A stretch of DNA of 64,000 bases from Metabacillus litoralis (GCF_007994985.1 NZ_VOQF01000006.1:62001-126000); one strand, 5' to 3'. Positions 1-8,500 are shown, numbered from the stretch's first letter. Notes: generated by a model from the sequence alone, not told the origin. A program made the numbers and translations.

Positions 1-253
1 TTAATGCTCTTTTCTGAAAGATTGTTGCTTTTCAGACGTTTTTATCTGTTGTAACCAGTGTGTTATCGCATTAAAGGTGCGATTTGTAGAATAAAAGATA
101 GAATTAGACTTTATACAGCGTTTTTTCACCTTCAATTAGCGTAATCTATAGGACGAGATTAAAAAATCTACGTTAAATATTACACCTCATTTATGAACTA
201 TCTATTTAAGGGCATGATATAAATACTTAAATAAATTGAGAGGTGTATTTTTT
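1..253. other. Left-edge non-coding region
   Basis: No gene is supported here. The minus strand is open from about 135 down to a stop at 3-1 (roughly 44 codons), but a stop lies just before it and no start or ribosome site is visible, so at most it is a remnant. The last 15 bases carry the ribosome site GAGAGGTG of the next gene. Confidence 0.4.
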
Positions 254-673
254 ATGACTAAAAAAAACAAAGAGCAGGATCAAGTAAGTACTGACGATGC
301 AATTATACTTATGTTTCTAGATTTAGTTGAGCAAGATGGAATCGAGTTAGATTTGACCCTCTCTATAAATGGAGTGGTTATATCAGGTACTTTAATAAGT
401 GCTACGAATTATTATGAAGGAGTTACTGAATCCTCCAAAAACCTTAAGGATAGTACAATGTCTAAAATTATCGCAAAAAAATTCAGTGATTTAAAAGGGG
501 AATATGCTAAACAGAAAGAAGAGGAAGAAGAATCAGAGAGTGCTCCATTAACTTTTATTCACTTGAAAAATGCTGTCTATTTAAATAATGAAAATTCTCC
601 TAATCATTCCGGAACATGGTGGCGTGGAAGGATTTCTTCAATTGACGGATTCTCAGTTAATGATTTAAAGTAA
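254..673 (+). CDS. GvpU-like gas vesicle accessory protein
   Basis: The 139-residue protein resembles, from memory, GvpU of Bacillus megaterium, a non-structural gas-vesicle accessory protein reported to control vesicle clustering. The resemblance lies in an N-terminal helical stretch, an INGVVISGTLISA motif near residue 43, a charged Glu-rich linker near residue 95, an FIHLKNA motif, and a C-terminal WWRGRI...DGF motif. The ATG at 254 is preferred over the TTG at 236 because GAGAGGTG sits 8 bases before it. It is monocistronic, ends in a shared bidirectional terminator, and has no other gvp gene in this window. It could serve a vesicle-independent role or belong to a gvp cluster elsewhere. 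The family call is from recall, not a search. Confidence 0.6.
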   Translation: MTKKNKEQDQVSTDDAIILMFLDLVEQDGIELDLTLSINGVVISGTLISATNYYEGVTESSKNLKDSTMSKIIAKKFSDLKGEYAKQKEEEEESESAPLTFIHLKNAVYLNNENSPNHSGTWWRGRISSIDGFSVNDLK

Positions 674-675
674 AT

Positions 676-722
676 AAAGCAAAAATAGAGTGAAGAAAAA
701 GACTTCACTCTATTTTTGCTTT
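676..722. terminator. Bidirectional terminator
   Basis: Two perfect 20-base inverted arms (676-695 and 703-722) with a 7-base loop and flanking A/T runs lie between two convergent genes. The right arm overlaps the stop codon of the minus-strand oxidoreductase, so one hairpin serves both genes. Confidence 0.9.
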
Positions 723-1719
723 ATTTTATTTGAATTTTCATCTTTTCCTTAGCTGATTTTAAACAAGCATCTAAAACCTTCATATTTAAAATAGCGTCTT
801 CTACCTCAAATGCTAATGGTGTTTTTTGGCGAACACTGTTAGCAAAATCATTAAGTTGTAATGTATATTGATTTACTGGTGGAAAATCCTCTAGTCTTTC
901 TTCCCCTTTTATTGTTACTGAGAAACTTGATTTTTCTTCAGGTGAACAAACAAAAGAGGACGGGATGTTAATTATTCCCTCAGTTCCAACAATTTGCAGT
1001 GTATTTTGAAACTCTGCCCACATTCCACACATGAAGGTTACTCCAATAGAATCTGGAAATTCAAGTAAGCCTGATGCCATCATATCAACATTACCATGCT
1101 CTTCTGAGAAAAATCCATGTACAGTAGCCGCTTCTGGCTCTTTTTCCAGAATTAGTCTAGCTGAATTTATGACATAACAACCTATATCATATAAAGATCC
1201 TCCACCCCAATCAGAGCGATATCTTATGTTTCCTTTATCGTTGGCATTATTAAATGTAAAGGTCCCATGTATACCTCTAATTGTACCAAGTTCACCTGAA
1301 TTAACTATCTCCTTTATTCGATCAAATCGTGGGTGATGACGATACATAAATGCCTCACCTAATAATAAATCTCTTTCATGAAAGAAAGATGCTAATTCCT
1401 TTGCTTCTCCTGCATTCAAGGCAATAGGCTTTTCACAAAGCACATGCTTGCCTGCTGCAGCTGCTTTCATTGACCATTCCTTATGTAAATGATTTGGAAG
1501 AGGTATATACACAGCTTCAATTTCTGGATCCTGTAATAGCTCTTCATAGCTTCCATATGCAACTGGGATATTGTTATCACGTGCTGTTTCTTGAGCCTTT
1601 TCAATCCTCCTACTTGATATCGCTTTTAGTTCATTAAATTTTGATTGACGTATTGCTGGTATGAATGCATTCACCGCAATGTCAGCACAGCCAAGTATTC
1701 CCCAAGTGAGCTTATTCAA
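721..1719 (-). CDS. Gfo/Idh/MocA family oxidoreductase
   Basis: A 332-residue NAD(P)-dependent sugar or polyol dehydrogenase of the Gfo/Idh/MocA family. The N-terminal Rossmann fold is marked by GILGCADIA (residues 7-15), and the family EKP motif with its substrate-site lysine is at 96-98 (CEKPIA). The C-terminal alpha/beta dehydrogenase domain is full length. Translation starts at TTG with GAGGAGG 8 bases upstream. It lies 14 bases downstream of an MFS transporter on the same strand, so the two probably form an importer-plus-dehydrogenase operon for one sugar-like substrate. The closest named activities in this branch are trans-dihydrodiol and 1,5-anhydrofructose type reductases. The substrate cannot be read from the sequence. 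Confidence 0.88.
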   Translation of the reverse strand: MNKLTWGILGCADIAVNAFIPAIRQSKFNELKAISSRRIEKAQETARDNNIPVAYGSYEELLQDPEIEAVYIPLPNHLHKEWSMKAAAAGKHVLCEKPIALNAGEAKELASFFHERDLLLGEAFMYRHHPRFDRIKEIVNSGELGTIRGIHGTFTFNNANDKGNIRYRSDWGGGSLYDIGCYVINSARLILEKEPEAATVHGFFSEEHGNVDMMASGLLEFPDSIGVTFMCGMWAEFQNTLQIVGTEGIINIPSSFVCSPEEKSSFSVTIKGEERLEDFPPVNQYTLQLNDFANSVRQKTPLAFEVEDAILNMKVLDACLKSAKEKMKIQIK

Positions 1720-1733
1720 AATTTTTTCCTCCT

Positions 1734-2912
1734 CTAATTAATTGGTATATTTAATTTTTTTGATTCTGTTTTTTTCTCTTTTAAGTAAAATAAGATAAAA
1801 CCTATAAAACCTATAAATGAAGATATAGCTAATAAAAGATAAAGTAGTTTGCCACCATAATTTTCAAAGACAACACCACCTATTGATGAACCAACAATCC
1901 CTGTAATTCCAAAAGTGATACCTACAAACACCATATGACCTGTTGCTTGTAATTCCTCTGGAATTGCTTTATATAGATATTCAAGTGCTCCTAAAAACAC
2001 AATCGCAAAACAGATGCCGTGTAAGACTTGGATCATTAAAAGCATTGTTGGATCTTGTGCAAAAGCTGTCAAAACCCATCTTATACAATAAAGAAACGAT
2101 GCGATAATAATATAAAATATAGGACTTGAAGCTCTAAACCATTTTGCACTTAGGAAAAACAATAATGCTTCACTAGATACTCCAATAAACCAAATCCATC
2201 CAACTAGCATTTCGTTTCCGCCTATTTCAAATAAATATAAGCTGATAAACGAATCACTTGTTCTGTGTGTTAGTAAAACAAGTGCCGTAAGGAAAAAGAA
2301 AACAAGCAAAGTTGGATCCTTAAACAAGACACCAATATCCTTATAATTTATTTTTTTTGTACCAGCCTTTGTGTCAGATAAAAGCAAAGCTAAGATACAT
2401 GTAATAACCGTAAAAACGGTAACTGGTATAACTAAGAACCCAATACCAAACTCTGAAAGTAGAAATCCACTTACTAAAGACACAATAGCAAAACCAATTG
2501 ATCCCCACATCCTAATGGATCCAAATGTAACAGAATGAATTTGTGCTTGTCTTTTTGCGAGATTATCAGCCAAAGGATGTACTGGTGAGAAAAAGAAAAA
2601 GAAAAAGATTCCTGCAGTAATAATCCACAAAAATGAATTTATTTGGAAAATCCATATAACACTTAGTAAAAAACCTACTAAGCAAGCAAATAAAACCTTT
2701 TTTACAGTTTTATACTTATCACTTGCATAACCCCATAAAGGCTGAGCAATTAAACCTATAAATGGACCTATCGCTAAAAACCAACCTATTTGTGAGCTTG
2801 AAAATCCTTTATGTTGCAAATATATTGGTAGAAAACTTACAACCATTGATCCGATTGCACTTACAAAAAACATGAACATTCTTAAAGATAGTAATTGATT
2901 TTGTATGATCAT
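1734..2912 (-). CDS. MFS transporter (MFS_1-like/HcaT-type)
   Basis: A 392-residue integral membrane protein with about 12 hydrophobic segments and the loop-2/3 signature GYASDKYKTVKK of major facilitator transporters. The start at 2912 follows AAAGGAAT at good spacing; a start 14 codons earlier lacks a ribosome site. The protein is a clear paralogue of the transporter at 7322-8497: both share a PIYLxHKG motif, LAIGPF, and FGSIRMWGS in the middle. The family (nucleoside/phenylpropionate/sugar proton symporters) does not reveal the substrate. Coupling to the oxidoreductase just downstream suggests uptake of that enzyme's substrate. Confidence 0.85.
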   Translation of the reverse strand: MIIQNQLLSLRMFMFFVSAIGSMVVSFLPIYLQHKGFSSSQIGWFLAIGPFIGLIAQPLWGYASDKYKTVKKVLFACLVGFLLSVIWIFQINSFLWIITAGIFFFFFFSPVHPLADNLAKRQAQIHSVTFGSIRMWGSIGFAIVSLVSGFLLSEFGIGFLVIPVTVFTVITCILALLLSDTKAGTKKINYKDIGVLFKDPTLLVFFFLTALVLLTHRTSDSFISLYLFEIGGNEMLVGWIWFIGVSSEALLFFLSAKWFRASSPIFYIIIASFLYCIRWVLTAFAQDPTMLLMIQVLHGICFAIVFLGALEYLYKAIPEELQATGHMVFVGITFGITGIVGSSIGGVVFENYGGKLLYLLLAISSFIGFIGFILFYLKEKKTESKKLNIPIN

Positions 2913-3139
2913 AAAATATTCCTTTATTATGTATTTGCAAGATGTAATAAACAATTCAACACCGTTACAGTTAGAGTATGCTTTATATAACCTCCATTTT
3001 GTTATTTTTGTTATTAGGTTGTTATTATATTATAAAACATTAAATCTATGATTGTAAGTTATTAAGATAACTTTTATAAAAATGAAGGCTATATTAAAGG
3101 TTAATGTTGATTTTTAACACTTTGTTGATTGGAGGTGAA

Positions 3140-3235
3140 TATATGAGACACCTGCTTAGAGTAGCGTGTCAAAGGGAGACCCCACAGGCGCGCAGCTACG
3201 AGGAGGCTCCCGGACCTAGGAAGAATTGATCTTTG
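3140..3235. repeat. Degenerate GC-rich intergenic repeat core
   Basis: This stretch, read on the minus strand, aligns by eye with the GC-rich centre of the repeats at 37500-37600 and 48530-48640: GAGCCTCCTCG, then a GCCTGNGGGGTCTC block, then GTGTC. The base composition is much richer in G+C than its surroundings. It is an old, truncated copy without the terminal GGGACATAA ends. An apparent 79-codon minus-strand reading frame across it is spurious. Confidence 0.6.
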
Positions 3236-3262
3236 GTAATTGGGCTTTTTCATTATTCTTCC

Positions 3263-3340
3263 CCTAGGAAAAAAGGTACTTTTTTCCCGGGAAAGCGAAT
3301 GCCTGTAACGGAAATCAACAACAAAGTTTAACAGAGCCAA
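3263..3340. repeat. Second repeat family, copy 1 (CCTAGG start)
   Basis: The segment runs CCTAGGAAAAAAGG, then an AAAGCGAAT block, then GAAATCAACAACAAAGTT. Nearly the same order occurs at 48875-48955, and a shorter version at 50128-50184. It lies in the 524-base gap between the MFS promoter region and the monooxygenase gene. No coding potential is supported. Confidence 0.65.
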
Positions 3341-3436
3341 AATGAAAAAGGGTATGTCCTCATATTATAGAATACTTACTTAATGAATATATGTTAAATG
3401 TATAACCTTGTATGTTATTTTTTGGAGTGTGATAGT

Positions 3437-3733
3437 ATGATCTTGGAAGCTGTAATGCTTCATGTTAAAAAAGGATTAGAAGCTGAATATGAAGAGGCAT
3501 TTCGACAGGCTTCTGGGTTAATTCGTTCTATGAAAGGCTATTGTAGCCACGAGCTCCAGCGCTGTTTGGAAGTTGAGGGGAAATATCTTCTTATAGTTAC
3601 TTGGGAAACACTCGAAGACCACACAGATGGTTTTAGAAGATTTCCTGAATATATACAGTGGAAAGAGCTTTTACATCGTTATTATGAACCATTTCCTACT
3701 GTTGAACATTTCGAAAAGGTTGAACTTAACTAA
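3437..3733 (+). CDS. Antibiotic biosynthesis monooxygenase domain protein
   Basis: A 98-residue small ferredoxin-like alpha+beta barrel protein of the ABM family. The evidence is the opening MILEAVMLHVKKG, a helix ending SMKGYCSHELQRC, and the strand pattern KYLLIVTWETLEDH typical of the family, whose members act on quinone- or haem-type substrates or have unknown roles. The start at 3437 follows TTTGGAGTG at 8 bases; an upstream in-frame start adds 13 unconserved residues. It stands alone, between a repeat region and a terminator shared with the convergent zinc-finger gene. The specific substrate is unknown. Confidence 0.8.
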   Translation: MILEAVMLHVKKGLEAEYEEAFRQASGLIRSMKGYCSHELQRCLEVEGKYLLIVTWETLEDHTDGFRRFPEYIQWKELLHRYYEPFPTVEHFEKVELN

Positions 3734-3796
3734 GTGATATTTTTTACTAAATGTATTTTTTTAGCATGTCAATTACCTTCTTAAATTATCACAGTA

Positions 3797-3834
3797 AAGA
3801 CCACTTTAATTATCAAATTAAAGTGGCCTTTTTT
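3797..3834. terminator. Terminator between convergent genes
   Basis: Arms 3799-3811 and 3816-3828 (ACCACTTTAATT with its complement) enclose a 4-base loop and are followed by TTTTTT on the plus strand. An A-run on the other side also allows use by the minus-strand gene ending at 3845. Confidence 0.85.
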
Positions 3835-3844
3835 CCATAACCAA

Positions 3845-4453
3845 CTATTTTTTATTATGGAATACTATTGTTTGCTTTCCCTTTATATCATTACCTATAT
3901 CCTTATTAAAGTTTTCCGTAAAATTTTCATTTTCAACCTGATCCTGATAATTTTCTTCATCACCAGTATAATCTGCTGGTGTATCACTTGTCCCATATCT
4001 AGCAACTTCAGCAAAGCTGTCTTCATGATCTTTAATTTCATTACTTCTCTTATCATTATTAAAAGAAGGGGTTAATACTTCCTCTTCAATAGGACGATAT
4101 TGATGAGCTGTAGATTGTTTGGTGTGATCAATACAGTATAATGTGGTTGGTATAGCCTCTAGACGTTCAAATGGGATAGAATTTCCACATTCTTTGCATT
4201 TCCCATAGGTTTCCTCTTTCATCGCCTGTATTGCTTCTTCAATTTTTTTCAACTCTTCTTTTACATGATCATTTATTGCGAGATCTGATTCTTTTTCATA
4301 TAGCTCTGATCCCATGTCTGCAGGATGATTATCATAGCTAGATAACTCGCCAGTAGTTTGTTTTTCCTTTGTATGACGGATCGTGGATTTTAGCTTTTGT
4401 TTTTCTTCTTCTAATTTGTTCCTTAATATAGTTAATTGTTGTGAAGAAATCAT
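3845..4453 (-). CDS. yteA: YteA-like TraR/DksA zinc-finger protein
   Basis: A 202-residue protein of the DksA/TraR C4-finger superfamily, close to B. subtilis YteA. An N-terminal coiled coil (about residues 1-85, rich in K/E) precedes the finger CKECG ... YCIDH near residues 88-111, the Cys-x2-Cys plus Cys-x2-His variant seen in YteA. The acidic C-terminal half, including DTPADYTGDEENYQD, is characteristic of the longer YteA form. The start follows TAGGAGTG. In Bacillus these proteins are linked to the sporulation/stress period, and a role at RNA polymerase is inferred from DksA. It is monocistronic. The symbol is by resemblance. Confidence 0.75.
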   Translation of the reverse strand: MISSQQLTILRNKLEEEKQKLKSTIRHTKEKQTTGELSSYDNHPADMGSELYEKESDLAINDHVKEELKKIEEAIQAMKEETYGKCKECGNSIPFERLEAIPTTLYCIDHTKQSTAHQYRPIEEEVLTPSFNNDKRSNEIKDHEDSFAEVARYGTSDTPADYTGDEENYQDQVENENFTENFNKDIGNDIKGKQTIVFHNKK

Positions 4454-4551
4454 TTAATAACACTCCTATAGCTTGTTTAATGTGTTATTGTACAATTCCC
4501 TCATCTGAAGAATTCAAACAAAGGCAATCTTCTTGATCAGAATTAATAACC

Positions 4552-4577
4552 AAAAAAGCCTTATGCTAGGCTTTTTC
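4552..4577 (-). terminator. Terminator of the 139-residue gene
   Basis: AAAAAGCCT (4553-4561) pairs with AGGCTTTTT (4568-4576) around a 6-base loop, and on the minus strand the stem is followed by a T-run. It overlaps the stop codon of the gene at 4566. Confidence 0.85.
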
Positions 4578-4985
4578 ATCATCTGTCTTAATTGAAGAGC
4601 TACTTTCTTTTAAATAACGAAGATAGTTTGTTTTATCCTCAAGCTCTCTTTCAAGATAGCCTATGTAAGAAAAAAGCAGATTAATGTCTTTAGTAAAATC
4701 ATTTTTCTCTGACATATATTTTTGCTTTATTTTTTTGACTTCTTTTTTTACAATCCATTGCTCAGTATGGTTCTCTTGTTCAACAATATCAAAACATTTC
4801 ACTTTATCTGTAGGAATGAGTTCAATTCCCATAAATCTTTTTATCGGATTTTCAGAATTTATAGAAATCATATACACAAATTTTTCATTTTCAAGCTCTG
4901 CCAGTGCGTCTGGATGGATGTTCATCTTTTTAGGAATAACATCTTGTTCAACAATAAACGCTTTTAATTGATCTACAACTTTCAT
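4566..4985 (-). CDS. Uncharacterised 139-residue protein
   Basis: I do not recognise a family. The N-terminal part (about residues 1-70) has alternating strands (KFVYMISINSEN, FMGIELIPTDKVKCFDIV). The C-terminal part (75-139) is a lysine/glutamate-rich helix that may form a coiled coil. There is no signal peptide or membrane segment, so it is probably cytoplasmic. The start is well supported by GAGGAGGAAAAGGT directly before the ATG. It is a single gene between two terminators. Codon use looks like its neighbours. Confidence 0.7.
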   Translation of the reverse strand: MKVVDQLKAFIVEQDVIPKKMNIHPDALAELENEKFVYMISINSENPIKRFMGIELIPTDKVKCFDIVEQENHTEQWIVKKEVKKIKQKYMSEKNDFTKDINLLFSYIGYLERELEDKTNYLRYLKESSSSIKTDDEKA

Positions 4986-5213
4986 ACCTTTTCCTCCTCA
5001 TTACATGTATTTCAAAAGGAATACATAGTACAACCTATTCTTGTAGGTGCAGAAAAAGTACATTCAAGTTATAAAAAAGAAATAACAAAAGCACAAGCTT
5101 ACTTGAATCGACCTAAATCTGGATGAACATCGACTGAGAAAAGAACGATGGTTAGGGAAGCGAACTGTAGTTGACTTATTATGGGGTGATGACCTGAAGT
5201 TATAAAACAAAAC

Positions 5214-5285
5214 CAAAGGGCCTGTCCCTCAGTTACAAAATAGCGGTTATCACTATGTATGTTTGTAACTGGGTCAGACCCTTTT
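5214..5285. terminator. Long imperfect hairpin with GGGTCAGACCC motif
   Basis: The region AAAGGG...CAGTTACAAA (5215-5239) pairs with TTTGTAACTG...CCCTTT (5262-5284). It lies just downstream of the cold-shock gene on the minus strand, where the stem is followed by a T-rich run, so it can act as its terminator. The rest of the gap 4986-5213 shows no gene. Confidence 0.6.
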
Positions 5286-5316
5286 GACTCATACGATATA
5301 TGGTTTTTGTCTGGTT

Positions 5317-5517
5317 TTATATTTTTTGAACGTTAGCAGCTTGTGGTCCTCTATTTCCTTCTTCAATATCGAAAGAAACTTCTTGACCTTCTTCTAAGCT
5401 TTTGTAACCTTCACCTTGAATTGAAGAGAAATGAACAAAAACGTCATCTCCACCTTCAACTTCAATAAATCCAAAACCTTTTTCTGAGTTAAACCATTTT
5501 ACTTTACCTTGTGCCAT
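5317..5517 (-). CDS. Cold-shock protein (CspB/CspD type)
   Basis: A 66-residue single cold-shock (OB-fold) domain, the usual length. RNP-1 is KGFGFIEV (residues 13-20) and RNP-2 is VFVHFSSI (about 26-33); these aromatic residues bind single-stranded RNA or DNA. The protein acts as an RNA chaperone that helps translation after cold shock and in stationary phase. The [10 protein letters not shown] block is most like B. subtilis CspD, while the FSSIQGEG part is closer to CspB, so I assign no paralogue letter. TTAGGAGG precedes the ATG. The 5' leader (about 5518-5640) is A/T-rich, as usual for csp genes. Confidence 0.95.
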   Translation of the reverse strand: MAQGKVKWFNSEKGFGFIEVEGGDDVFVHFSSIQGEGYKSLEEGQEVSFDIEEGNRGPQAANVQKI

Positions 5518-5721
5518 TAATCTTTTCCTCCTAAATCAATCAAACAATTTTATTACATTTTCGCTTATTATTATTACCGCTATAAAAAAATTTAAACCTC
5601 TTTTTAAAAAGTTTTTTAAAAAACCTACAAAAAAGATTCTATATATCTAATTGTGATAAAATAATTATAAATCAAAAACTCATTTATGATTGTCTTAAAA
5701 ATGCCATACAGGAGCTGACTA

Positions 5722-6513
5722 ATGAAAAATTATCAACTGTTATTCTTAGACATTGATGGAACAATTTTAAAGCCGGATGACACAATTGAAGAATCAACAA
5801 AGGAAGCAATTGCAGTAGCCAAAAGTAAGGGTATTACTGTATTTTTAGCTACCGGTCGTCCATTACATGAAATTTCTACTATTGCAAAAGAATTAAACAT
5901 CACTTCGCTAATTGGCTATAATGGTGCATATGCGATCCATGATGGTAAGGATATTTTTAAAACGCCAATGAATAGATCTACCGTAGAGGGTTTTGTTAAA
6001 ATTGCTAATGCTAACGATCATGAGTTTGTTTTATATACACATGACAAAAACGTATTTTCTAATATAGAAGCCTCTCTTGTAAAAGAATTTATTCAAGCTT
6101 TTCATTTACATAAAAACAATGACTTTTCAGAAGAATTTCTATCACAAATTCTTGGAATCACATTAATTAATCTTAAAGAAAACGAACATAAGCTATATGA
6201 AACAAAAGAACCTTCCATCCACTTATCACAAGTGAATGTTGATGGTTTACGTCATTGCTATGATGTTATACGTGATAATGTTAACAAAGGCATAGCTGTT
6301 CAGCATATCCTTGATCTTCTTAAAATTAATAAAGAAAATGCGGTAGCTTTTGGTGATGGTATGAATGATAAAGAAATGTTATCGATTGTTGGAGAAGGCT
6401 TTGCAATGGGAAATGCACATCCTGATTTAATTCAATACGCAAAACATCAAACAACTTCTGTTTCTGACTCTGGTATCTATAATGGACTAAAAAATCTTGG
6501 GGTAATCTCTTAA
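5722..6513 (+). CDS. HAD-superfamily Cof-type phosphatase
   Basis: A 263-residue HAD subfamily IIB (Cof-type) hydrolase. Motif I is DIDGT (residues 10-14, with the nucleophile Asp10 and acid/base Asp12), motif II is the threonine in LATGRP near 43-48, and motif IV is GDGMNDKEML near 212-221. A mobile C2-type cap lies between the motifs. These soluble enzymes dephosphorylate sugar phosphates, flavin or nucleotide phosphates; the substrate here is unknown. The start follows GGAGCTG. The DUF1801 gene begins 14 bases downstream, so the pair is an operon, and it is divergent from csp. Confidence 0.88.
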   Translation: MKNYQLLFLDIDGTILKPDDTIEESTKEAIAVAKSKGITVFLATGRPLHEISTIAKELNITSLIGYNGAYAIHDGKDIFKTPMNRSTVEGFVKIANANDHEFVLYTHDKNVFSNIEASLVKEFIQAFHLHKNNDFSEEFLSQILGITLINLKENEHKLYETKEPSIHLSQVNVDGLRHCYDVIRDNVNKGIAVQHILDLLKINKENAVAFGDGMNDKEMLSIVGEGFAMGNAHPDLIQYAKHQTTSVSDSGIYNGLKNLGVIS

Positions 6514-6527
6514 GGAGGTGTTCACAT

Positions 6528-6947
6528 TTGTATGAACTGAAAACAAAACAGAATGATCATAATGTGATGGATTTCATTGAACAAGTAGAGAACCCGAAAA
6601 AACGTGAAGATGCTTATAAATTGCTAGATATTTTCTCAGAAACAACAGGTTTTGAAGCAAAAATGTGGGGATCTAGTATTATTGGATTCGGACAATATCA
6701 TTATAAATATCAAACAGGACATGAAGGTGATGCACCTTTAGTTGGCTTTTCCCCTCGTAAAGCTAAATTCAGTTTGTATTTTGCAACAGGTGATACAGAA
6801 AGAGATCAATTACTCGAAACATTTGGCAAACACACATCAGGTAAAGCTTGTGTATATATTAATAAGATTGCTGATATTGATATTGAGGTTTTAAAAAAAT
6901 TAATCATTCAATCCGTGAATTTTTTACAAAAAACATATCCAGAATGA
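6528..6947 (+). CDS. DUF1801 (YdhG-like) protein
   Basis: A 139-residue protein of the DUF1801 family. It shows the family pattern of an N-terminal helix (VMDFIEQVENPKKREDA), a central KMWGSSIIGFGQYHYKY strand block, and a C-terminal KACVYINKIADIDIEVLKKLI segment. Translation starts at TTG 6528, 8 bases after a near-perfect AAGGAGGTG; no ATG fits the frame. The family has an iron-chaperone/frataxin-like fold in some members, but no function is established. It is cotranscribed with the HAD phosphatase upstream. Confidence 0.8.
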   Translation: MYELKTKQNDHNVMDFIEQVENPKKREDAYKLLDIFSETTGFEAKMWGSSIIGFGQYHYKYQTGHEGDAPLVGFSPRKAKFSLYFATGDTERDQLLETFGKHTSGKACVYINKIADIDIEVLKKLIIQSVNFLQKTYPE

Positions 6948-6972
6948 CAAAATTCTCTAGAGCATTAGCTCA

Positions 6973-7006
6973 GAAAGACATTGTAGATATTTACAATGTC
7001 TTTTTG
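6973..7006 (+). terminator. Terminator of the HAD-DUF1801 operon
   Basis: AAAGACATTGTA and TACAATGTCTTT form a strong stem around a short loop, followed by TTTTT, 27 bases after the DUF1801 stop. Confidence 0.88.
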
Positions 7007-7127
7007 AAAAACGATGGAAAATTGAAAGTATACGAGAAATCCGATTAGTTGACTGAACTACAATATCATTCTCATTATAACAATTGGATTTAATATGAGA
7101 TTTAAGTATTCTATACGCAACAAATAA

Positions 7128-7254
7128 GAAACCGATTTCTATTTTTATAAGATATATCTATTGATTATCACTATTATAGTGGGTATAATCGGGAGAGCGA
7201 ACAATATATATTAGTATTTCGGTTCTTTTTTTGTTTATTTTAGAAATCGGTTTC
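7128..7254. repeat. Inverted repeat GAAACCGATTTCT
   Basis: GAAACCGATTTCT at 7128-7140 is repeated as its exact complement at 7242-7254, with about 100 A/T-rich bases between. It ends 67 bases before the second MFS transporter. The arms could be a paired operator or the ends of a tiny decayed element. The remainder of the gap 6948-7321 has no supported gene. Confidence 0.5.
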
Positions 7255-7321
7255 CTTAATGAGTGGACCTTTTTCCTTCATTCATCAATTTATATTTGTG
7301 AAAGGCTTGTGACAAACATCT

Positions 7322-8497
7322 ATGAAAACTACACCATTAAAGTTATTTTTATTTTTCATTCAGGCAATTGGATTTATATGTACTTCCTATTTACCAATCT
7401 ACTTATTACATAAAGGATACTCTGCTACTGAGGTTGGAATGCTTTTAGCAATTGGACCTTTTGCTTCTTTACTTTCTGAACCTATCGGTGGGTACGTTAG
7501 TGACAAAATTAGAAGTATAAAAAAAGTCTTGTTATTTTGTATAGCTGGTATGATTTTTTCAGGGTTTGTATTTTTTCAGCTAGATAGCTTTACAGCAATG
7601 GCTATTTTAATATACTGCTTATTCTTTTTCTTAGCTCCAACTGGAGGATTAAGTGATAGCCTTTCTCAAAAAACAGCTGACAAAACGAATGTGAGTTTTG
7701 GAAGTATACGTATGTGGGGCTCACTCGGTTATGGAATTTCAAGTATTACTATAGGTTATTTGTTAAGTTATCTTGGTGTAGACAATATTGTTATTCCATT
7801 TATGTTCTTCTGCGTTAGCTTATTTATCATCGGGATTTTCCTAACTGATATAAAAGTAACAGATGGTTCTGAGAGTAAAGTCAATTTTAAAGATGCCTTC
7901 CTTCTCTTAAAAAGCATACGATTTACAGTTTTTTTGATCATCGTTTTATTTATTACTCTAGGACATCGAGCAAACGATCTTTATCTTAGTGTGTTTATAC
8001 AAAAAGTTGGTGGGACAGAAACGACAATTGGTTGGGCTTTCTTTTGGGGTGTTGCAACCGAGGTGCTCGTGTTTTTCACAAGTGGTTATTGGTACAGAAA
8101 ATATAAAGATCTAACTTTTATCATCTTTGCTGCGTTATTATATGGTATCCGATTTATCGGTATGTCATTTGCTTCAAGTTCAGTTGAATTAATTTTTTAT
8201 CAATTGCTTCATGGTGTTACATTTGGTGTATTTTTTACAGTTGCCCTTTCTTATGTAACAAAAATTGTCCCTGCACGTCTACAATCAACAGGACATGTTT
8301 TATTGATTTCCGTATTCTTTGGCTACTCTGGTATGATAAGTGCCTTGGTAGGTGGAAAATTTATTGATACCTATAGCATATTCTCATTGTATTTATTAAT
8401 TGGCTGTGCAGCAATATTCGGTGCAGTACTTTTAATGATTTATAGTAAATTCGTGAAGGTAGAAAAGCAGACGAATCGTATTACCTCATCTTTATAA
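7322..8497 (+). CDS. MFS transporter (paralogue of 1734-2912)
   Basis: A 391-residue 12-segment transporter. It shares with the transporter at 1734 the YLPIYLLHKGYS opening, LAIGPF, GYVSDKIRSIKK (the loop-2/3 signature) and FGSIRMWGSLGYG. The length is normal for the MFS_1-like family. The ATG at 7322 has only a weak ribosome site (AAAGG about 14 bases upstream), so translation may be modest or depend on the leader. It is monocistronic and closed by a terminator. Substrate unknown; lack of an adjacent dehydrogenase separates it from its paralogue. Confidence 0.85.
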   Translation: MKTTPLKLFLFFIQAIGFICTSYLPIYLLHKGYSATEVGMLLAIGPFASLLSEPIGGYVSDKIRSIKKVLLFCIAGMIFSGFVFFQLDSFTAMAILIYCLFFFLAPTGGLSDSLSQKTADKTNVSFGSIRMWGSLGYGISSITIGYLLSYLGVDNIVIPFMFFCVSLFIIGIFLTDIKVTDGSESKVNFKDAFLLLKSIRFTVFLIIVLFITLGHRANDLYLSVFIQKVGGTETTIGWAFFWGVATEVLVFFTSGYWYRKYKDLTFIIFAALLYGIRFIGMSFASSSVELIFYQLLHGVTFGVFFTVALSYVTKIVPARLQSTGHVLLISVFFGYSGMISALVGGKFIDTYSIFSLYLLIGCAAIFGAVLLMIYSKFVKVEKQTNRITSSL

Positions 8498-8500
8498 AGT

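Noticed and set aside
1-135. Possible 3' end of a minus-strand transposase or other gene
   Set aside because: The open stretch is bounded by a stop at 138-136, so it cannot be the tail of a longer intact gene, and no family is recognisable.
3101-3340. 79-codon minus-strand open frame
   Set aside because: It runs through two intergenic repeats, has no ribosome site and reads as arginine/serine-rich low-quality protein.
5041-5213. Possible gene in the gap before csp
   Set aside because: Short open stretches have no ribosome site and stop frequently; no repeat or RNA motif beyond the hairpin at 5214 is seen.
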